Assembly (NCBI GenBank): GCA_000174895.1
Contig: ACOK01000003.1
Span: 4,416-47,962 of the forward strand
Direction of reading: 5' to 3'
DNA from: Ruminococcus flavefaciens FD-1
GTDB taxonomy: Bacteria > Bacillota > Clostridia > Oscillospirales > Ruminococcaceae
DNA: 43,547 bases
The notes under the pieces are model-generated. The model did no database searches. It was not told the DNA's origin and saw only the letters and a program-made list of their open reading frames with translations. Position numbers and translations under genes: made by a program. How positions within the stretch are numbered: position 1 is the stretch's first letter; each line of letters opens with the position of its first letter. Positions 15,471 to 26,500 of the stretch are shown in pieces.

Positions 15471-18400
15471 CAAACCGAATGATCTGAAAAGAAAAATCGC
15501 ATTTACCGCAGCTTTGCTCATGGTATCGCACACTTTTGCAGGAATGCCGTGCAATAACGCCACATCAGCACTGACAGTTCATGCAGCAGATTCAGAGACC
15601 ACAACTGCTTCAACTGCCGCAGGTACAACAACAGCTGCGATTTCTGCAACAGGAACGACAACTTCAGCTGTGACAAACGGTACAACTACATCTACAGCCG
15701 CTTCAACTACTACAACAACCACTACCACTTCAACGACAACAGCTGCTACAACTACAACAGCTGCAAAAACCGAGTACACTGTCAGAGTTGTAAACAGTTA
15801 CCTCAGCAAGGATGAGTTCAGGAAATTTGCCGATAAGGTATTTACAGGAGTATCTCCCGAAGTAAGCATCACTGAAGCTACAGAAGCTGACGGAGAAACA
15901 AAAAAGTATTCGGCAAAAATCAAAGTAGATCCGGATAGAGTTCCAAGCGAGAGTATCGCTGTTGATGATATCAGGTACAGGCTGAAATCAAATGATGAAG
16001 GCGAAATAGAATATGACGCATACTATATTTACATAAACACTGCTAATAGTTCAGATAAATTCACAATTACCGCAGACGATAATTTTTTGCCTGATGAACG
16101 TCAGTATCTGAAGGCAGGTTCACGAGTTAAGATAAAAACCAAGCCCGAATATAAGATCAAAAGAACTGTTGATGGCATTGACGGTTCGGATACAGCAGAT
16201 TCTTTCACTGTAGTTACTGACGGCAAGGTCGAGATAAATGGTGGAAACAACGATCAGTTGACAGTAAAATACAAGAAAAAGAATAAAGATCTGACTGAAA
16301 AATACACTGTAGCTGACAAAAAGTTCAGGATCGAAAAGCCTGATGATATATTAATATACAAAAAAAGTTTCTTTGAAAACAGAAATGAATTCACTTGGAA
16401 AGAAATAGATGATCTTTCGCTTTGTACCTGGGGAAAACAGCGTATCTCCCTTTCTGACGGTACCCACAGTAAAACATTTACACTGGAAGAAAAAAACGGG
16501 GCAAAAGTACTGGCTCTTTCAAAATTAAAAGATATCGAGGATTTTGCTTACAAAGACGGCATAAATCTGAAAATATCTGCTACAGCTGACAAAGTAAACG
16601 TAAAGGTCTTCGTTGACGGAAAAAAGATCACAGATGACGGATCAGGAAATAATATTGCATACGTAAATATCCCTTCATCATCGGAAAGCGGAGATGCAGT
16701 GCCGTATTTTACTGTACCGTATATCTATAAATCGGCAACTCATCTTGTCAGCTACAAGTATAATTCGTCTGCTGTAACCGGTGTTTCCGAAAGTGATCTG
16801 AAGAATGAAAAACTGGACATCAATTATGTTGACAACATCAACGATGTTGAGCTTTATTATTCAACATACAACAGGGCTGACGATAATATCTCATATGATT
16901 TTGACTCTGACTCTCATCTGGTCAAGAGAAACGATAACTGCTATACACTCGATAAGCTCAAAACAAGGTACACTCTTTACAAGCTTCCGGATTCGTCAAA
17001 GGGACTGTGGTACAGCATCTATGACAAAGCTGCAAAAGATCTGAAGGATATTAAAGGCAAGCCCGAGGGAACTGACAATATTGTGCAGTTTGATCTTAGC
17101 CGAAACAGAAATGCAGGATATGTTTTCATCAAAAACCTTCTGGACGGCGAAGACAATTACCTCGATCAGAATGTTTGTATCTACATAGATGAGACAAAAC
17201 CTGAATTAAAGCTTGAAAAGGCAGATACCGATTGGCGCAATAACAAGACGGGAAGCAATTATACTTTCAGCATAACCGATCTTGAAAATGCAGAATTCCC
17301 AAATCCGAAAACTATTGAGCAGGAAGAGATCGAGAACACCTTTAAAGATTACATCAATGCTGAAACCGCAGATCATAATGAGATAAGTGCAGTTCTTGCA
17401 GGCGATTACAGATTTGACCGTCCCGCAGGCGGATGGAAAAATGCAAAGAACTTAGTGGGCAGATTTGAGACTGACGCTATGAGAGAGGCTGAAGAAAAGG
17501 CTGTTAAGGAGCTGAGCACATTAGTTACAGCTCTTGGTGATGATTTCAGCGGCCTTCCCGAAGACAGCTATGATTCTCTGAAAGCCGAATTAAAGAGCGG
17601 CTGCTCAAACATAAGTACCAGCATCGGTGATTATCAAAAATATGAAAAAAGCAAGATCGACACTGAGATGGCAGCTACTGAGGATGATACTGAAATCGCC
17701 CGATTAGAAACAGAAGAAACGAAATTATTAAACAGGATAGATGAACTGTACAACGGCAGCGGTGAGGCTAATTCAAAGGGACTGAATCAGATTCTCGATT
17801 CTTATAATGATGCTGTCAGAGCAGATATGGCAAAACAAGCATCCATTGATTTTGTGCCTACACTGTCTTATGCAGACAAGAAGTTCACTTTAAACGTCAA
17901 GGCTAAAAAAGCTGACGGCATTATCAATGGAGAGAAACTCACCATCAGGGCTGTTGACAACAGCAGAAACATCAGCGATCAGGTTGAAAATGTTAATGTC
18001 ACAACAATTAAAGTGGATGGCTCTGCTCCTGTTATCGATACAGAAAACGGCATCTCTATAAGCGGCCTTAATATGACCGAAAATGAGAATGAGTACATCC
18101 TGAAAAAAGATGTGGTCATAGATGTTGATGTTACGGAAAACGGCTCAGGAATCGATTTTGTCAGGTGCTTCATCGACGGCACAGAGACTTCCTCAGACAA
18201 AAACAGCGACGGCGAAATGAAGCGTGTATCAGGTAAATACCGCTATATTATCCCCGATCTCAGCGATATGACCGATAAAAAGGTAAAGCTCGGATTTATC
18301 GCTTACGATAAGGCCGGCAATTGTTCGGACGGAAGCGTTTACTCTGCAAACGGCAATGCTGTTTCGGTAAGCGACAAGACTGTTATCATCGATACTACAG

Positions 18401-21357
18401 CCCCTGAGTGCAGTATTTCCAATGATTCAAGCAATCCGTATGAACAGAATACAGAAAACGGTAAAAGAAACTGGTACGGCGCATATTCGGATATTAAGCT
18501 TACAGTAAAGGCAAATGACCTCAATCCTGAGATATGTTCGGGATTAAAGAACATTGTCATTACTCTTAATGAAAGCGACGGCGGAAACAGTTATGACGCA
18601 AGCAAGGAGTTCAGGGTATATAAAACAGAGACTGAGGACAAAACACTTGTTTATGCCGAGCCTCTTGCAGAAGGAAAGTATTATATTGCCTTTGAAGCTT
18701 CATCCGCAGACAGCAGCTTATTCAACGCATATCTGAAGAGAACTGACGATGATGAAGTTAAGATACCCGTTTTTGAAAATTGCAGACGTGGAGATTATCA
18801 GAATCAGAACAATAACAATAACGGCAGCATAAGAATAAAGATCAGTGCGGAAGATAAGGCTGACCTGAAGAATATTCCGTCTGAAGGCGATAATACCGAA
18901 ACCGAAGTGTTCGTTGATCTCGATGATCCCGAGGTAACAGAGGTAACAGTGGATTACAGCGATTCTGTACTCTACAGAAAGGATACTGACAACGACGGCG
19001 AAAAGGTAAGCAGATTCAGCCATTTCTCCAACACCGGATTCGACATCAACATAAGAGTTAACGATTCCGATCCGAGTTCCGGTCTTGATCATATCACAGT
19101 CGATCTTAAAAATCATGACGGAAGCGTTTATCAGAATGACTACCCGGCGACACATATAAGCGATGATCTGTGGCGTATAACCGTACCTATGGATTTCAAG
19201 GGCGAGATACAGGTAAAGGCTTATGATAACGTCAGAAAGAGTTCCGCAAGCGTGAAGTCGCTGGGATTCATTACAGAATCTCCGTCAACTCACCATGATA
19301 CCGCATCTGTTTCAATTGAAATGCCACAGACAAACTTCAGGGACAGAAACGGACTTCCTCTTTACAGCAGCGATGACATAAAAGCTAAGGTAACTGTAAA
19401 GGATACATTCTCTGAGATAAGAGAGGTCATCACCGGGGTGAAGGGCAGAGATGATCAGCATCTTTACGTTGGAAATGACAGCAGTCTTTCAGGTGCTGAG
19501 GCAGATCAGTGGGCTGTTTCAAAAAGTGATTCCGACAGAAATCTCGTCCCCGAATTAACAAGGGAGATCAGCGGTTTCGATAATGCCAACGAAAACGAGA
19601 TCACTGTAAAAATGTACGACAATGCCGGCAATTTCGATGAGGAAAACATCGGCTACCGTAAGTTCAGCATCGATACCACAGACCCTGTTATCAGCTGTGA
19701 TTTCTCCGATCTGTCAGGTTCATCCGACAGCGAGAACAAGAATTTCTTCAAGTACGGAAGAAAAGCTGTCTTCACTGTAAAGGAGCGAAATTTCGACAGG
19801 GAACTCACAAATATTCTTGTCAACGGAGCTAAGCAGGATCTCTCATGGAATCTTGTAAAAGGCACTGAAGGCACAGACGATGCGGAATACCGTGCAGAGA
19901 TACCTTTTGAAAGTGACGGCGTATACAAGCTGACTGCTGACTGCACTGATATGGGCGACAGAAAGTCAAATGAACTTGATTTTGAAGAATTCGTCATTGA
20001 CCGCACATCCCCGAAAATGGATGTTAACTTCGATCAGAAGGTAGAAAACGGACATTTCTATAACGACACGGTTCTCGCAACTTTTTCTGTCAGTGAGACT
20101 AACTTCGATCCGAAGCGTATGCAGATTACAGGCACATACAACAATAAGGCTGAAGAATTCCCGGGATTGTCCTCATGGGTAAAACAGGGCGATTCTTATA
20201 TTGCTACCATGAGATTTACCCAGAACGGCGATTACACTGTAAATGTCACAGGAAGCGATAAAGCAGGAAATACTCTGACATCCTACAGCAGCAGATTCAA
20301 TATCGACAAGAAAGCCCCGGAGATATCTGTAAACGACGTTAAGCCTGCAAATAATTCCAAGGAAATAAGACCGAGGATCGTATTTACAGACAGCAACCTC
20401 GATAAGGACAGCATCAGTATCACCCTTAACGGTGTAAACAGAGGCGATGATCTTGATTTCAGCGGAGAACTTGTGGAGATACCAGACGGCTATGAATATG
20501 TATTCGACAATATTCCTGATAAGGAAGTATTTGATGATATCTATACCGTAAAGGCCACTGTTAAGGATAAGGCAGGCAACACCTCCGACAGGGATTATCA
20601 GTTCTCTGTAAACAGATTCGGTTCTACATTCATGCTTGATGATTCATCTCAGGCTATAGCAGGAAAGTATATTTCCAAGCCTCAGGATATCATCATAAAG
20701 GAATTCAACACCGATAAGCATACAGGTGAAAATACCGTAGTTATCACAAGAGATAACGAAATGCAGAAGCTTGAGGAAGGCAAGGGCTTTACCATTGAGG
20801 AAAGCGGCGGAGACAATGAGTGGAAGGAATACACATATATCATCCCCTCAGAGGTTTTCGATGCCGACGGAAGATATACTGTCTCAGTTCATACCACTGA
20901 TGAAGCAGGTAATATCAATATCAGTGCTTCACCCAAGAAGCAGGCCGAACTGCAATTCTATGTAGATAAGACCGAACCTCTCTGCATTCCGCTGAATATC
21001 ACGGATAACGGTGCATATAAGGGTGAGAGCCACATAGCAAGACTTTCTGTTTCGGATAACATCATGCTGAAAAATGCCGAAGTATACATCGACGGCAATC
21101 TGACGGATTCCGAATTCACACAGGATGAATGCGTGTTCAATATACCGAATTCAAAGCATACACAGCTTATCAAGGTAATACTTACAGATATGGCTGAGAA
21201 CAAGATAGAGTACGTTTACAAGAATATTCTTGTTACTACCAATGCAGTGCGTTTCCTTGCACATAAAACATGGTTCAGGGTAGCAGGCGGTGTAACTGCC
21301 GCTGCGGCAGGCGCTGCGGTATTCTTTATCAGAAGAAGGAAGAAAAGATCATTCTGA
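15463..21357 (+). CDS. giant Ig-repeat surface protein, membrane anchored
   Basis: 1964 residues. The signal peptide spans residues 1 to about 42 (ends VHAADS). A Thr-rich stretch (about 45-105) follows, then about 1,800 residues outside the cell and a C-terminal transmembrane helix (AGGVTAAAAGAAVFFI) ending RRRKKRSF. Ig-like modules are marked by repeated hydrophobic-Asp-x-x-x-Pro openings near residues 576 (IDETKPEL), 851, 976 (IDTTAPEC), 1150, 1403 (IDTTDPVI), 1513 (IDRTSPKM), 1613 (IDKKAPEI) and 1833 (VDKTEPLC), with DKAGN or DNAGN closers. A Glu/Lys-rich helical insertion lies at about 666-796. The topology, one C-terminal anchor and no LPXTG, matches the preceding cohesin-like protein, and the genes overlap by 8 bases. 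It may span the thick wall as a secretion conduit or be an adhesin; function not established. Confidence 0.85.
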   Translation: MNSKPNDLKRKIAFTAALLMVSHTFAGMPCNNATSALTVHAADSETTTASTAAGTTTAAISATGTTTSAVTNGTTTSTAASTTTTTTTTSTTTAATTTTAAKTEYTVRVVNSYLSKDEFRKFADKVFTGVSPEVSITEATEADGETKKYSAKIKVDPDRVPSESIAVDDIRYRLKSNDEGEIEYDAYYIYINTANSSDKFTITADDNFLPDERQYLKAGSRVKIKTKPEYKIKRTVDGIDGSDTADSFTVVTDGKVEINGGNNDQLTVKYKKKNKDLTEKYTVADKKFRIEKPDDILIYKKSFFENRNEFTWKEIDDLSLCTWGKQRISLSDGTHSKTFTLEEKNGAKVLALSKLKDIEDFAYKDGINLKISATADKVNVKVFVDGKKITDDGSGNNIAYVNIPSSSESGDAVPYFTVPYIYKSATHLVSYKYNSSAVTGVSESDLKNEKLDINYVDNINDVELYYSTYNRADDNISYDFDSDSHLVKRNDNCYTLDKLKTRYTLYKLPDSSKGLWYSIYDKAAKDLKDIKGKPEGTDNIVQFDLSRNRNAGYVFIKNLLDGEDNYLDQNVCIYIDETKPELKLEKADTDWRNNKTGSNYTFSITDLENAEFPNPKTIEQEEIENTFKDYINAETADHNEISAVLAGDYRFDRPAGGWKNAKNLVGRFETDAMREAEEKAVKELSTLVTALGDDFSGLPEDSYDSLKAELKSGCSNISTSIGDYQKYEKSKIDTEMAATEDDTEIARLETEETKLLNRIDELYNGSGEANSKGLNQILDSYNDAVRADMAKQASIDFVPTLSYADKKFTLNVKAKKADGIINGEKLTIRAVDNSRNISDQVENVNVTTIKVDGSAPVIDTENGISISGLNMTENENEYILKKDVVIDVDVTENGSGIDFVRCFIDGTETSSDKNSDGEMKRVSGKYRYIIPDLSDMTDKKVKLGFIAYDKAGNCSDGSVYSANGNAVSVSDKTVIIDTTAPECSISNDSSNPYEQNTENGKRNWYGAYSDIKLTVKANDLNPEICSGLKNIVITLNESDGGNSYDASKEFRVYKTETEDKTLVYAEPLAEGKYYIAFEASSADSSLFNAYLKRTDDDEVKIPVFENCRRGDYQNQNNNNNGSIRIKISAEDKADLKNIPSEGDNTETEVFVDLDDPEVTEVTVDYSDSVLYRKDTDNDGEKVSRFSHFSNTGFDINIRVNDSDPSSGLDHITVDLKNHDGSVYQNDYPATHISDDLWRITVPMDFKGEIQVKAYDNVRKSSASVKSLGFITESPSTHHDTASVSIEMPQTNFRDRNGLPLYSSDDIKAKVTVKDTFSEIREVITGVKGRDDQHLYVGNDSSLSGAEADQWAVSKSDSDRNLVPELTREISGFDNANENEITVKMYDNAGNFDEENIGYRKFSIDTTDPVISCDFSDLSGSSDSENKNFFKYGRKAVFTVKERNFDRELTNILVNGAKQDLSWNLVKGTEGTDDAEYRAEIPFESDGVYKLTADCTDMGDRKSNELDFEEFVIDRTSPKMDVNFDQKVENGHFYNDTVLATFSVSETNFDPKRMQITGTYNNKAEEFPGLSSWVKQGDSYIATMRFTQNGDYTVNVTGSDKAGNTLTSYSSRFNIDKKAPEISVNDVKPANNSKEIRPRIVFTDSNLDKDSISITLNGVNRGDDLDFSGELVEIPDGYEYVFDNIPDKEVFDDIYTVKATVKDKAGNTSDRDYQFSVNRFGSTFMLDDSSQAIAGKYISKPQDIIIKEFNTDKHTGENTVVITRDNEMQKLEEGKGFTIEESGGDNEWKEYTYIIPSEVFDADGRYTVSVHTTDEAGNINISASPKKQAELQFYVDKTEPLCIPLNITDNGAYKGESHIARLSVSDNIMLKNAEVYIDGNLTDSEFTQDECVFNIPNSKHTQLIKVILTDMAENKIEYVYKNILVTTNAVRFLAHKTWFRVAGGVTAAAAGAAVFFIRRRKKRSF

Positions 21358-21537
21358 CATGCGGATAGATCGATATAGGGAGTAAGGCGCTGAATGCGCA
21401 GATAGAGACAGGAAAGAAACGGGACGGCCTGCGGGGAATGGCGGTACCGTTCCGAAAATACAGACGGAGCATCGTTTTACGGCTCTTTACAGGCATTTTC
21501 CGGATATACAGCTCCCATCCCACGGAATATTGATAAC

Positions 21538-21581
21538 AGCACCGCTCAGAGACACGACAGATCTTTGTGCGGTGCTTTTTT
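21538..21581 (+). terminator. intra-operon terminator or attenuator after the giant surface protein
   Basis: AGCACCGC (21538-21545) pairs with GCGGTGCT (21569-21576) and is followed by six T. The 180 bases before it (21358-21537) hold no gene that I can see. The hairpin lies inside the otherwise continuous operon, so it may lower expression of the downstream EssC group relative to the surface proteins. No separate promoter was found between it and the next ATG. Confidence 0.8.
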
Positions 21582-21595
21582 GCAAAGGAGTAATA

Positions 21596-22531
21596 ATGAA
21601 GAACCTACTTGAAGAAATAAAGTCGGAGAGCACAGTTTCAGGCGAAAAACTTGGACTTTGCCTCATCCTGAACGATATAGCGGCATACAATAAGCAGAAG
21701 AATATCAACTACAGCGAGCATCAGGAAGACACTATAGATCAGGCTACGCTCGATGACCTTATTTCAAGGATATCCACAGTTGAAGATGCCGAAGCATTCG
21801 AGAGCTATGTTCAGCTACAGTCTTTCGTGCAGAGAGCTCAGGCTCTTGCTTTTGCCTATAATCAGCAGGCATGGAACGGATGCAGCAGGATTCTTATGTA
21901 TATGATACAGGCTCAGCAGGTGGAACACGCAAGAAAACTGATAGAAAATCTTCCCATCATCATGACGGAGACTCAGTATAACGAAATGCCGCCTCCGGGA
22001 AAAATAGCAAGACAGAGAGGCTTTGCCCTTATTTCAAATGAATTCCCGTGCAGGCCGAAATGCCTTACTATCGAGGATTACTTCATCCAGCCCGAGATAG
22101 ACTGCTTCCAGGAAATGATGAGCCTTGAGAATATTGAAAAGATGAAGGACAAGATAGAGTATTTCCGCCGTGATCTTCTCGAGGACGGAATTAGAAGAAA
22201 TCTGGCCTATAATACGCTTTGCAGTCTCATAGCAGAGAGGATAGGCATAGAGAGCTTTACGGTGTTCAGTGTGGACGAAGCTCCGCTTGTGGAGCAGATC
22301 GAGGATATCAACGAAAAATTCATTGCTTTCCACGATGAGATAGCAGGCGAAGGTGAGGAATTTGCCAATAAGCTGAGGATACTGGAAAGCGTATTCAGTA
22401 TCATTGATGTCGGCAGCTTTTATCCTGATGAATCTGCTGTGGAAAGGGTAAGAGAGAAACTGACTGATCCGGATTCGTTCAGAACATCGCTTGACGGCCT
22501 TGTGGAAATGCTGACAGGAAAAGGTGAATGA
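21596..22531 (+). CDS. unknown 311-residue cytoplasmic protein of the secretion locus
   Basis: Not recognised. Largely helical and charged, without signal peptide or membrane segment. Visible traits are an internal Cys-Pro segment (FPCRPKCLTIEDYF), Gln-rich helices at about 75-115 (QSFVQRAQALAFAYNQQAW, YMIQAQQVEHARKL) and an acidic C-terminus. ATG at 21596 was chosen because AAAGGAG precedes it; a longer upstream frame runs back through the terminator hairpin. The stop overlaps the start of the next gene (ATGA), so it is co-translated with the replication-initiator-like protein and likely acts with it. Confidence 0.75.
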   Translation: MKNLLEEIKSESTVSGEKLGLCLILNDIAAYNKQKNINYSEHQEDTIDQATLDDLISRISTVEDAEAFESYVQLQSFVQRAQALAFAYNQQAWNGCSRILMYMIQAQQVEHARKLIENLPIIMTETQYNEMPPPGKIARQRGFALISNEFPCRPKCLTIEDYFIQPEIDCFQEMMSLENIEKMKDKIEYFRRDLLEDGIRRNLAYNTLCSLIAERIGIESFTVFSVDEAPLVEQIEDINEKFIAFHDEIAGEGEEFANKLRILESVFSIIDVGSFYPDESAVERVREKLTDPDSFRTSLDGLVEMLTGKGE

Positions 22532-23514
22532 TAATGAGTACACCTGTTGGAATAGGAATAGACGGTAATTCTCAGCCTGTCGGCAGCATATTCAAGACGG
22601 AGCTGAAGATCACCTCCGTATCCAGAAATAAATTCAGTATCATGCGTCAATCCAGCGCTACGAACAGGCTTGCGATGATGAAGACTACAACCTCCGACGA
22701 AGCGGACAAGGACGATAATGTTATCCTCGAAAACGGAAACCTCAGCGTTACCATTGAGAACTATTCACAGCTTTCAAGCGGACTTAAAGCGACGACTCAC
22801 CGCCTTATCGATGCTATCATGATAAGATGTACGGAAACGGGCGCAAAGGAAAATGTAGTCACTCTTTCCCTCGGGGAATACATGGAGATGTGCGGTCTGA
22901 AAAATCTGAAAGAGATGCGCAAACAGGTAAACGCAGAGCTGAAGACCATACTGAATATGAAGCTGTCATTTTCAAAATCTTCAAACCGTGAACAGAGCTT
23001 CAAGGATATAAAATTATGCGAATCAGCGGCAATAAAGAATAACAGGATAGTTTTTGAATTCAGCAGTGATTTCTTCAGGATACTGAAATATATGCCTGTA
23101 ATGCCGTACCCCATGAAGCTGTTCAATATCAATCAGAAAAAGAATCCCAACAGCTATTATTTCCTGAAGAAGATATCCGAGCATAAGAAGATGAACTACT
23201 TCAAGAAAAATGCTGACATCATAAGCGTGAAAACTCTTCTTGAATGTACTCCCGAACTGCCGAAATACGATGATGTAATGGCAGGTGACAGAGCAGTCGG
23301 ACGAAGGATAATCGATCCATTTGAGCGTGATCTTACAGAGCTGAAAGATGTGTTCAAGTGGGAATACTGCCACGCAAACGGTACAAAGCTGTCTGGCTTT
23401 GAACTGGAGGACTTTGATTATCATGTCTTCTACAGCCTTATGATAAAAGTAAAGTGGATGGAATACCCCGAATTACAAAAGAAAACCACCAGAAGGAAAG
23501 CAGGTGCAGTTTAG
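22528..23514 (+). CDS. replication-initiator-like winged-helix protein inside the secretion operon
   Basis: 328 residues. After a variable N-terminus (1 to about 62), the region TTHRLIDAIMIRCTE, VVTLSLGEYMEMCGLKNLKEMRKQVNAELKTIL and the later PVMPYPMKLFNINQKKNPNSYYFLKKISEHKKMN, IISVKTLLECTPELPKYDDVM and IIDPFERDLTEL resembles replication initiator/replisome-organiser proteins of Firmicute plasmids and conjugative elements (winged helix-turn-helix). This is from memory of the family pattern, not a search. It sits between an unknown gene and essC with overlaps on both sides (ATGA with the former, one base with the latter), so it is a stable operon member rather than a stray plasmid gene. It could bind DNA as a regulator. 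A second in-frame ATG at 22534 is also possible as start. Confidence 0.65.
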   Translation: MIMSTPVGIGIDGNSQPVGSIFKTELKITSVSRNKFSIMRQSSATNRLAMMKTTTSDEADKDDNVILENGNLSVTIENYSQLSSGLKATTHRLIDAIMIRCTETGAKENVVTLSLGEYMEMCGLKNLKEMRKQVNAELKTILNMKLSFSKSSNREQSFKDIKLCESAAIKNNRIVFEFSSDFFRILKYMPVMPYPMKLFNINQKKNPNSYYFLKKISEHKKMNYFKKNADIISVKTLLECTPELPKYDDVMAGDRAVGRRIIDPFERDLTELKDVFKWEYCHANGTKLSGFELEDFDYHVFYSLMIKVKWMEYPELQKKTTRRKAGAV

Positions 23515-26500
23515 TGCTATCAGTAACACTTATACAGAATACAGCCCTCAGCATGATAACGCTTCCCGATAAAAAGGAAGGCCGTTATTTTATCGAGTAT
23601 TATAAAGGTGACGGACAAAAGCACACCATCGCCATCGACGGCAAGGAAAACAGCTGGATGATATCGTCGGGAATGCATTGCAGGATCAAAGAGGAAAAGG
23701 GCTATTCCGGGGCTCATGTCATAGAGGACAATGACCTTTTTTCCGTTGAGATCGATGGTGAGGAATGCATAATCCTCTCCGAGCCTGTAGTTCAGGAAAA
23801 ATGTATGTACATGAAGCTGTTTCTGAAAAATGATGATGCGGATATAAGCATCGGTCAGAAAAGCGATAATATCATTTCCATCAACAGCCGCTATGTTTCG
23901 GGAAACCATGCCGTTATCTCCCGCAAGAACGGCGTATGGACTGTCAATGATATGGAAAGCAAAAACGGTACATTCGTCAATAACCGCAGGATTACCTCCT
24001 CGGAATTAAGGGCAGGCGACACTGTTTCCATACTCGGCTATAAATTCATTATCGGGGACTGCTTCATATCGGCGAATATATTCGATGAAAATATCGTTTA
24101 CAACAAAGATGTGCTGTATGAAAAGCCTGCGTTTACGCCGATAAAAAAGCCTGCTTACGAGAATACAAAGGCTGAAAAGAAATTCTTCTACAGGGCCCTG
24201 AAACTCAACGAGAAAGTCGTAACGGAAAAAAGCATCGAACTGGAAGCGCCTCCGGCTCTTGAAAAGCGCAGGGACACCTCCTCCATCCTGCGTTTTGGTC
24301 CTTCGTTCACTATGTGTCTCGGCTCGGTAATGACAGCAGGATTCTCGGTATTGGCGTCACACTACCGCCATCAGCCCATAGGTTATGTCATGCCATCCAT
24401 CATCATGGCGTGTACTATGATGTGTTCGGCTATCCTGTGGCCTTTACTGCTCAACAAGAGCATGAAGAAGCTGGAAAAGAAGAAAAGACGTGAACGTCTG
24501 GAGCTGTATTCGGGATATCTCAGCAATGCACGAAGCGAGATAGAGCGTATCATAAATGATGAATCGGATGTCATGAACGAGATAAACTATAATGCTGACA
24601 GATGCGCAGCTCTTGCTGTGGGAAACGGCGAAACCCCTGACAAATATCTCTGGTGCAAGAATATCAACGATGTTGACTTTCTCAAGGTCTGCATAGGCAA
24701 AGGAGACATGGAGCCTATCATTGACCTGAAGTATCCGCCGAAAAAGCTCTCCCTCATCACTGACCCGCTCTCCGACAATCTTTATCAGCTGGTAAATGAG
24801 GAGAGAAAGCTGAAAAATGTCAATATCCCCGTTTCATTGAAGGACGGCTGTCTCTGCGGATGCACAGGCGACAAGACTGCGGCTGAGGAGTTTGTGAAAG
24901 CCCTTGTGGTGCAGCTCACATCCCTTTACAGCTATGATGAACTGAAGCTGGTATTCATATACAACAGCGCTGATGAAGCTGTCTGGAATTACGCAAGATG
25001 GCTCCCTCATGTATGGAATGAGAGCAATTCGTTCCGCTATATAGCTTCAAGCAGTCAGGATATCAAGGAATTATCCGTACAGCTTGAAAAAGAGGTTACT
25101 GACCGAAGCGGCGACAGTGAATGCAGCGCCCCTTATTTTCTTATCATCACCTCGGACCGTGAACTTACAGAGCAGCTGAATCCCATAAAGCAGATACTGA
25201 AAAGCTATAAGGATATACGTTTCAGCCTTGTGACACTTTTCTATATGCGCAATTACCTTGATTCCGATATCATCTTTGACTTTGCAGAAAGCGGCAGGGC
25301 TTGTATGTACAAGCGTGGGACCAATGAAAAAGAGGGCAGCGGCACTGAGGATGAGGTACAGGAATTCATTCCCGACCATATCAGCAGAGAGGCGTTTACA
25401 GGGTTTATCGACAGAATTTCCAATATAAAGCTTGACGTTGTATCTGAAAGATACAAGCTGCCGAAAATGGTGACATTCCTTGAGATATTCGGTGTATCGA
25501 AAACCGAACATCTCAACTGTCTGACGAGATGGGCAGAGAATGACCCGTCAAAATCGCTTCAGACTCCTATCGGTGTAACTCAGTCAGGCGACAACTTCTA
25601 CATCGACCTTCACGAAAAATATCACGGACCTCACGGCCTTATCGCAGGTACTACAGGTTCGGGAAAAAGTGAGACGATCATTTCGTTCATTCTCTCCATC
25701 GCTGTAAACTACAGCCCCGAGGAAGCCGCATTCCTTATCATCGACTATAAGGGCGGCGGACTTGCAGACGCATTTGAAAGCGTGGAGAGGGTCACTGTAG
25801 ACGGCAAGGAGATCGAGCGTACAGTCAAGCTCCCTCATCTTGCAGGTACACTTACAAACCTTGACGGTGCGACTATAGAGCGTTCAAGAATATCCATCGA
25901 AAGTGAACTGAAACGCCGACAGAATATGTTCAAGGTAGCACGTAAACTGTCAGGTGAAGGTACTATGGATATCTACAAATATCAGGAACTGCGCAGAAAC
26001 GGCATGGAGCTTGAAGCGCTTCCGCATCTGTTTATCGTATGCGATGAGTTTGCCGAACTGAAAGCACAGCAGCCTGATTTTATGGATTCGCTTGTAAGTA
26101 CTGCGAGAATCGGCCGAAGCCTTGGCGTACATCTCATACTTGCCACACAGAAGCCGGACAGCGTTGTAAGTCCGCAGATATGGAGCAACTCACGATTCAA
26201 GATATGCCTCAAGGTACAGGACAAGGCTGACAGTACAGCGGTTATACACTGTCCTGATGCTGCCGAGATAAAGACTACGGGAAGATTCTACCTTCAGGTC
26301 GGTTACAACGAGCAGTTCAGCCTCGGTCAGTCAGCATGGTGCGGAGCGGATTATACCGAAGTTAACCGCAAACACGCTGAAAAGGAAAGATCGGCCGAGC
26401 TTATCAGCAGTACCGGTACGGTGCTTTGCGAGAAGGTGACTAAGAATAACAGCCGCCGCAGCGAAGAACATACTATCTCCGAGCTGGTAGCTGTAAGACA

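Noticed and set aside
15579..15779. Val-rich minus-strand frames opposite Thr-rich coding (also 39760-40002)
   Set aside because: Mirror images of Thr codons, without ribosome sites.
23454..23513. Upstream ATG for EssC
   Set aside because: It would add 20 residues inside the previous gene with no ribosome site; GTG at 23514 has AGGTG before it and fits the fold.
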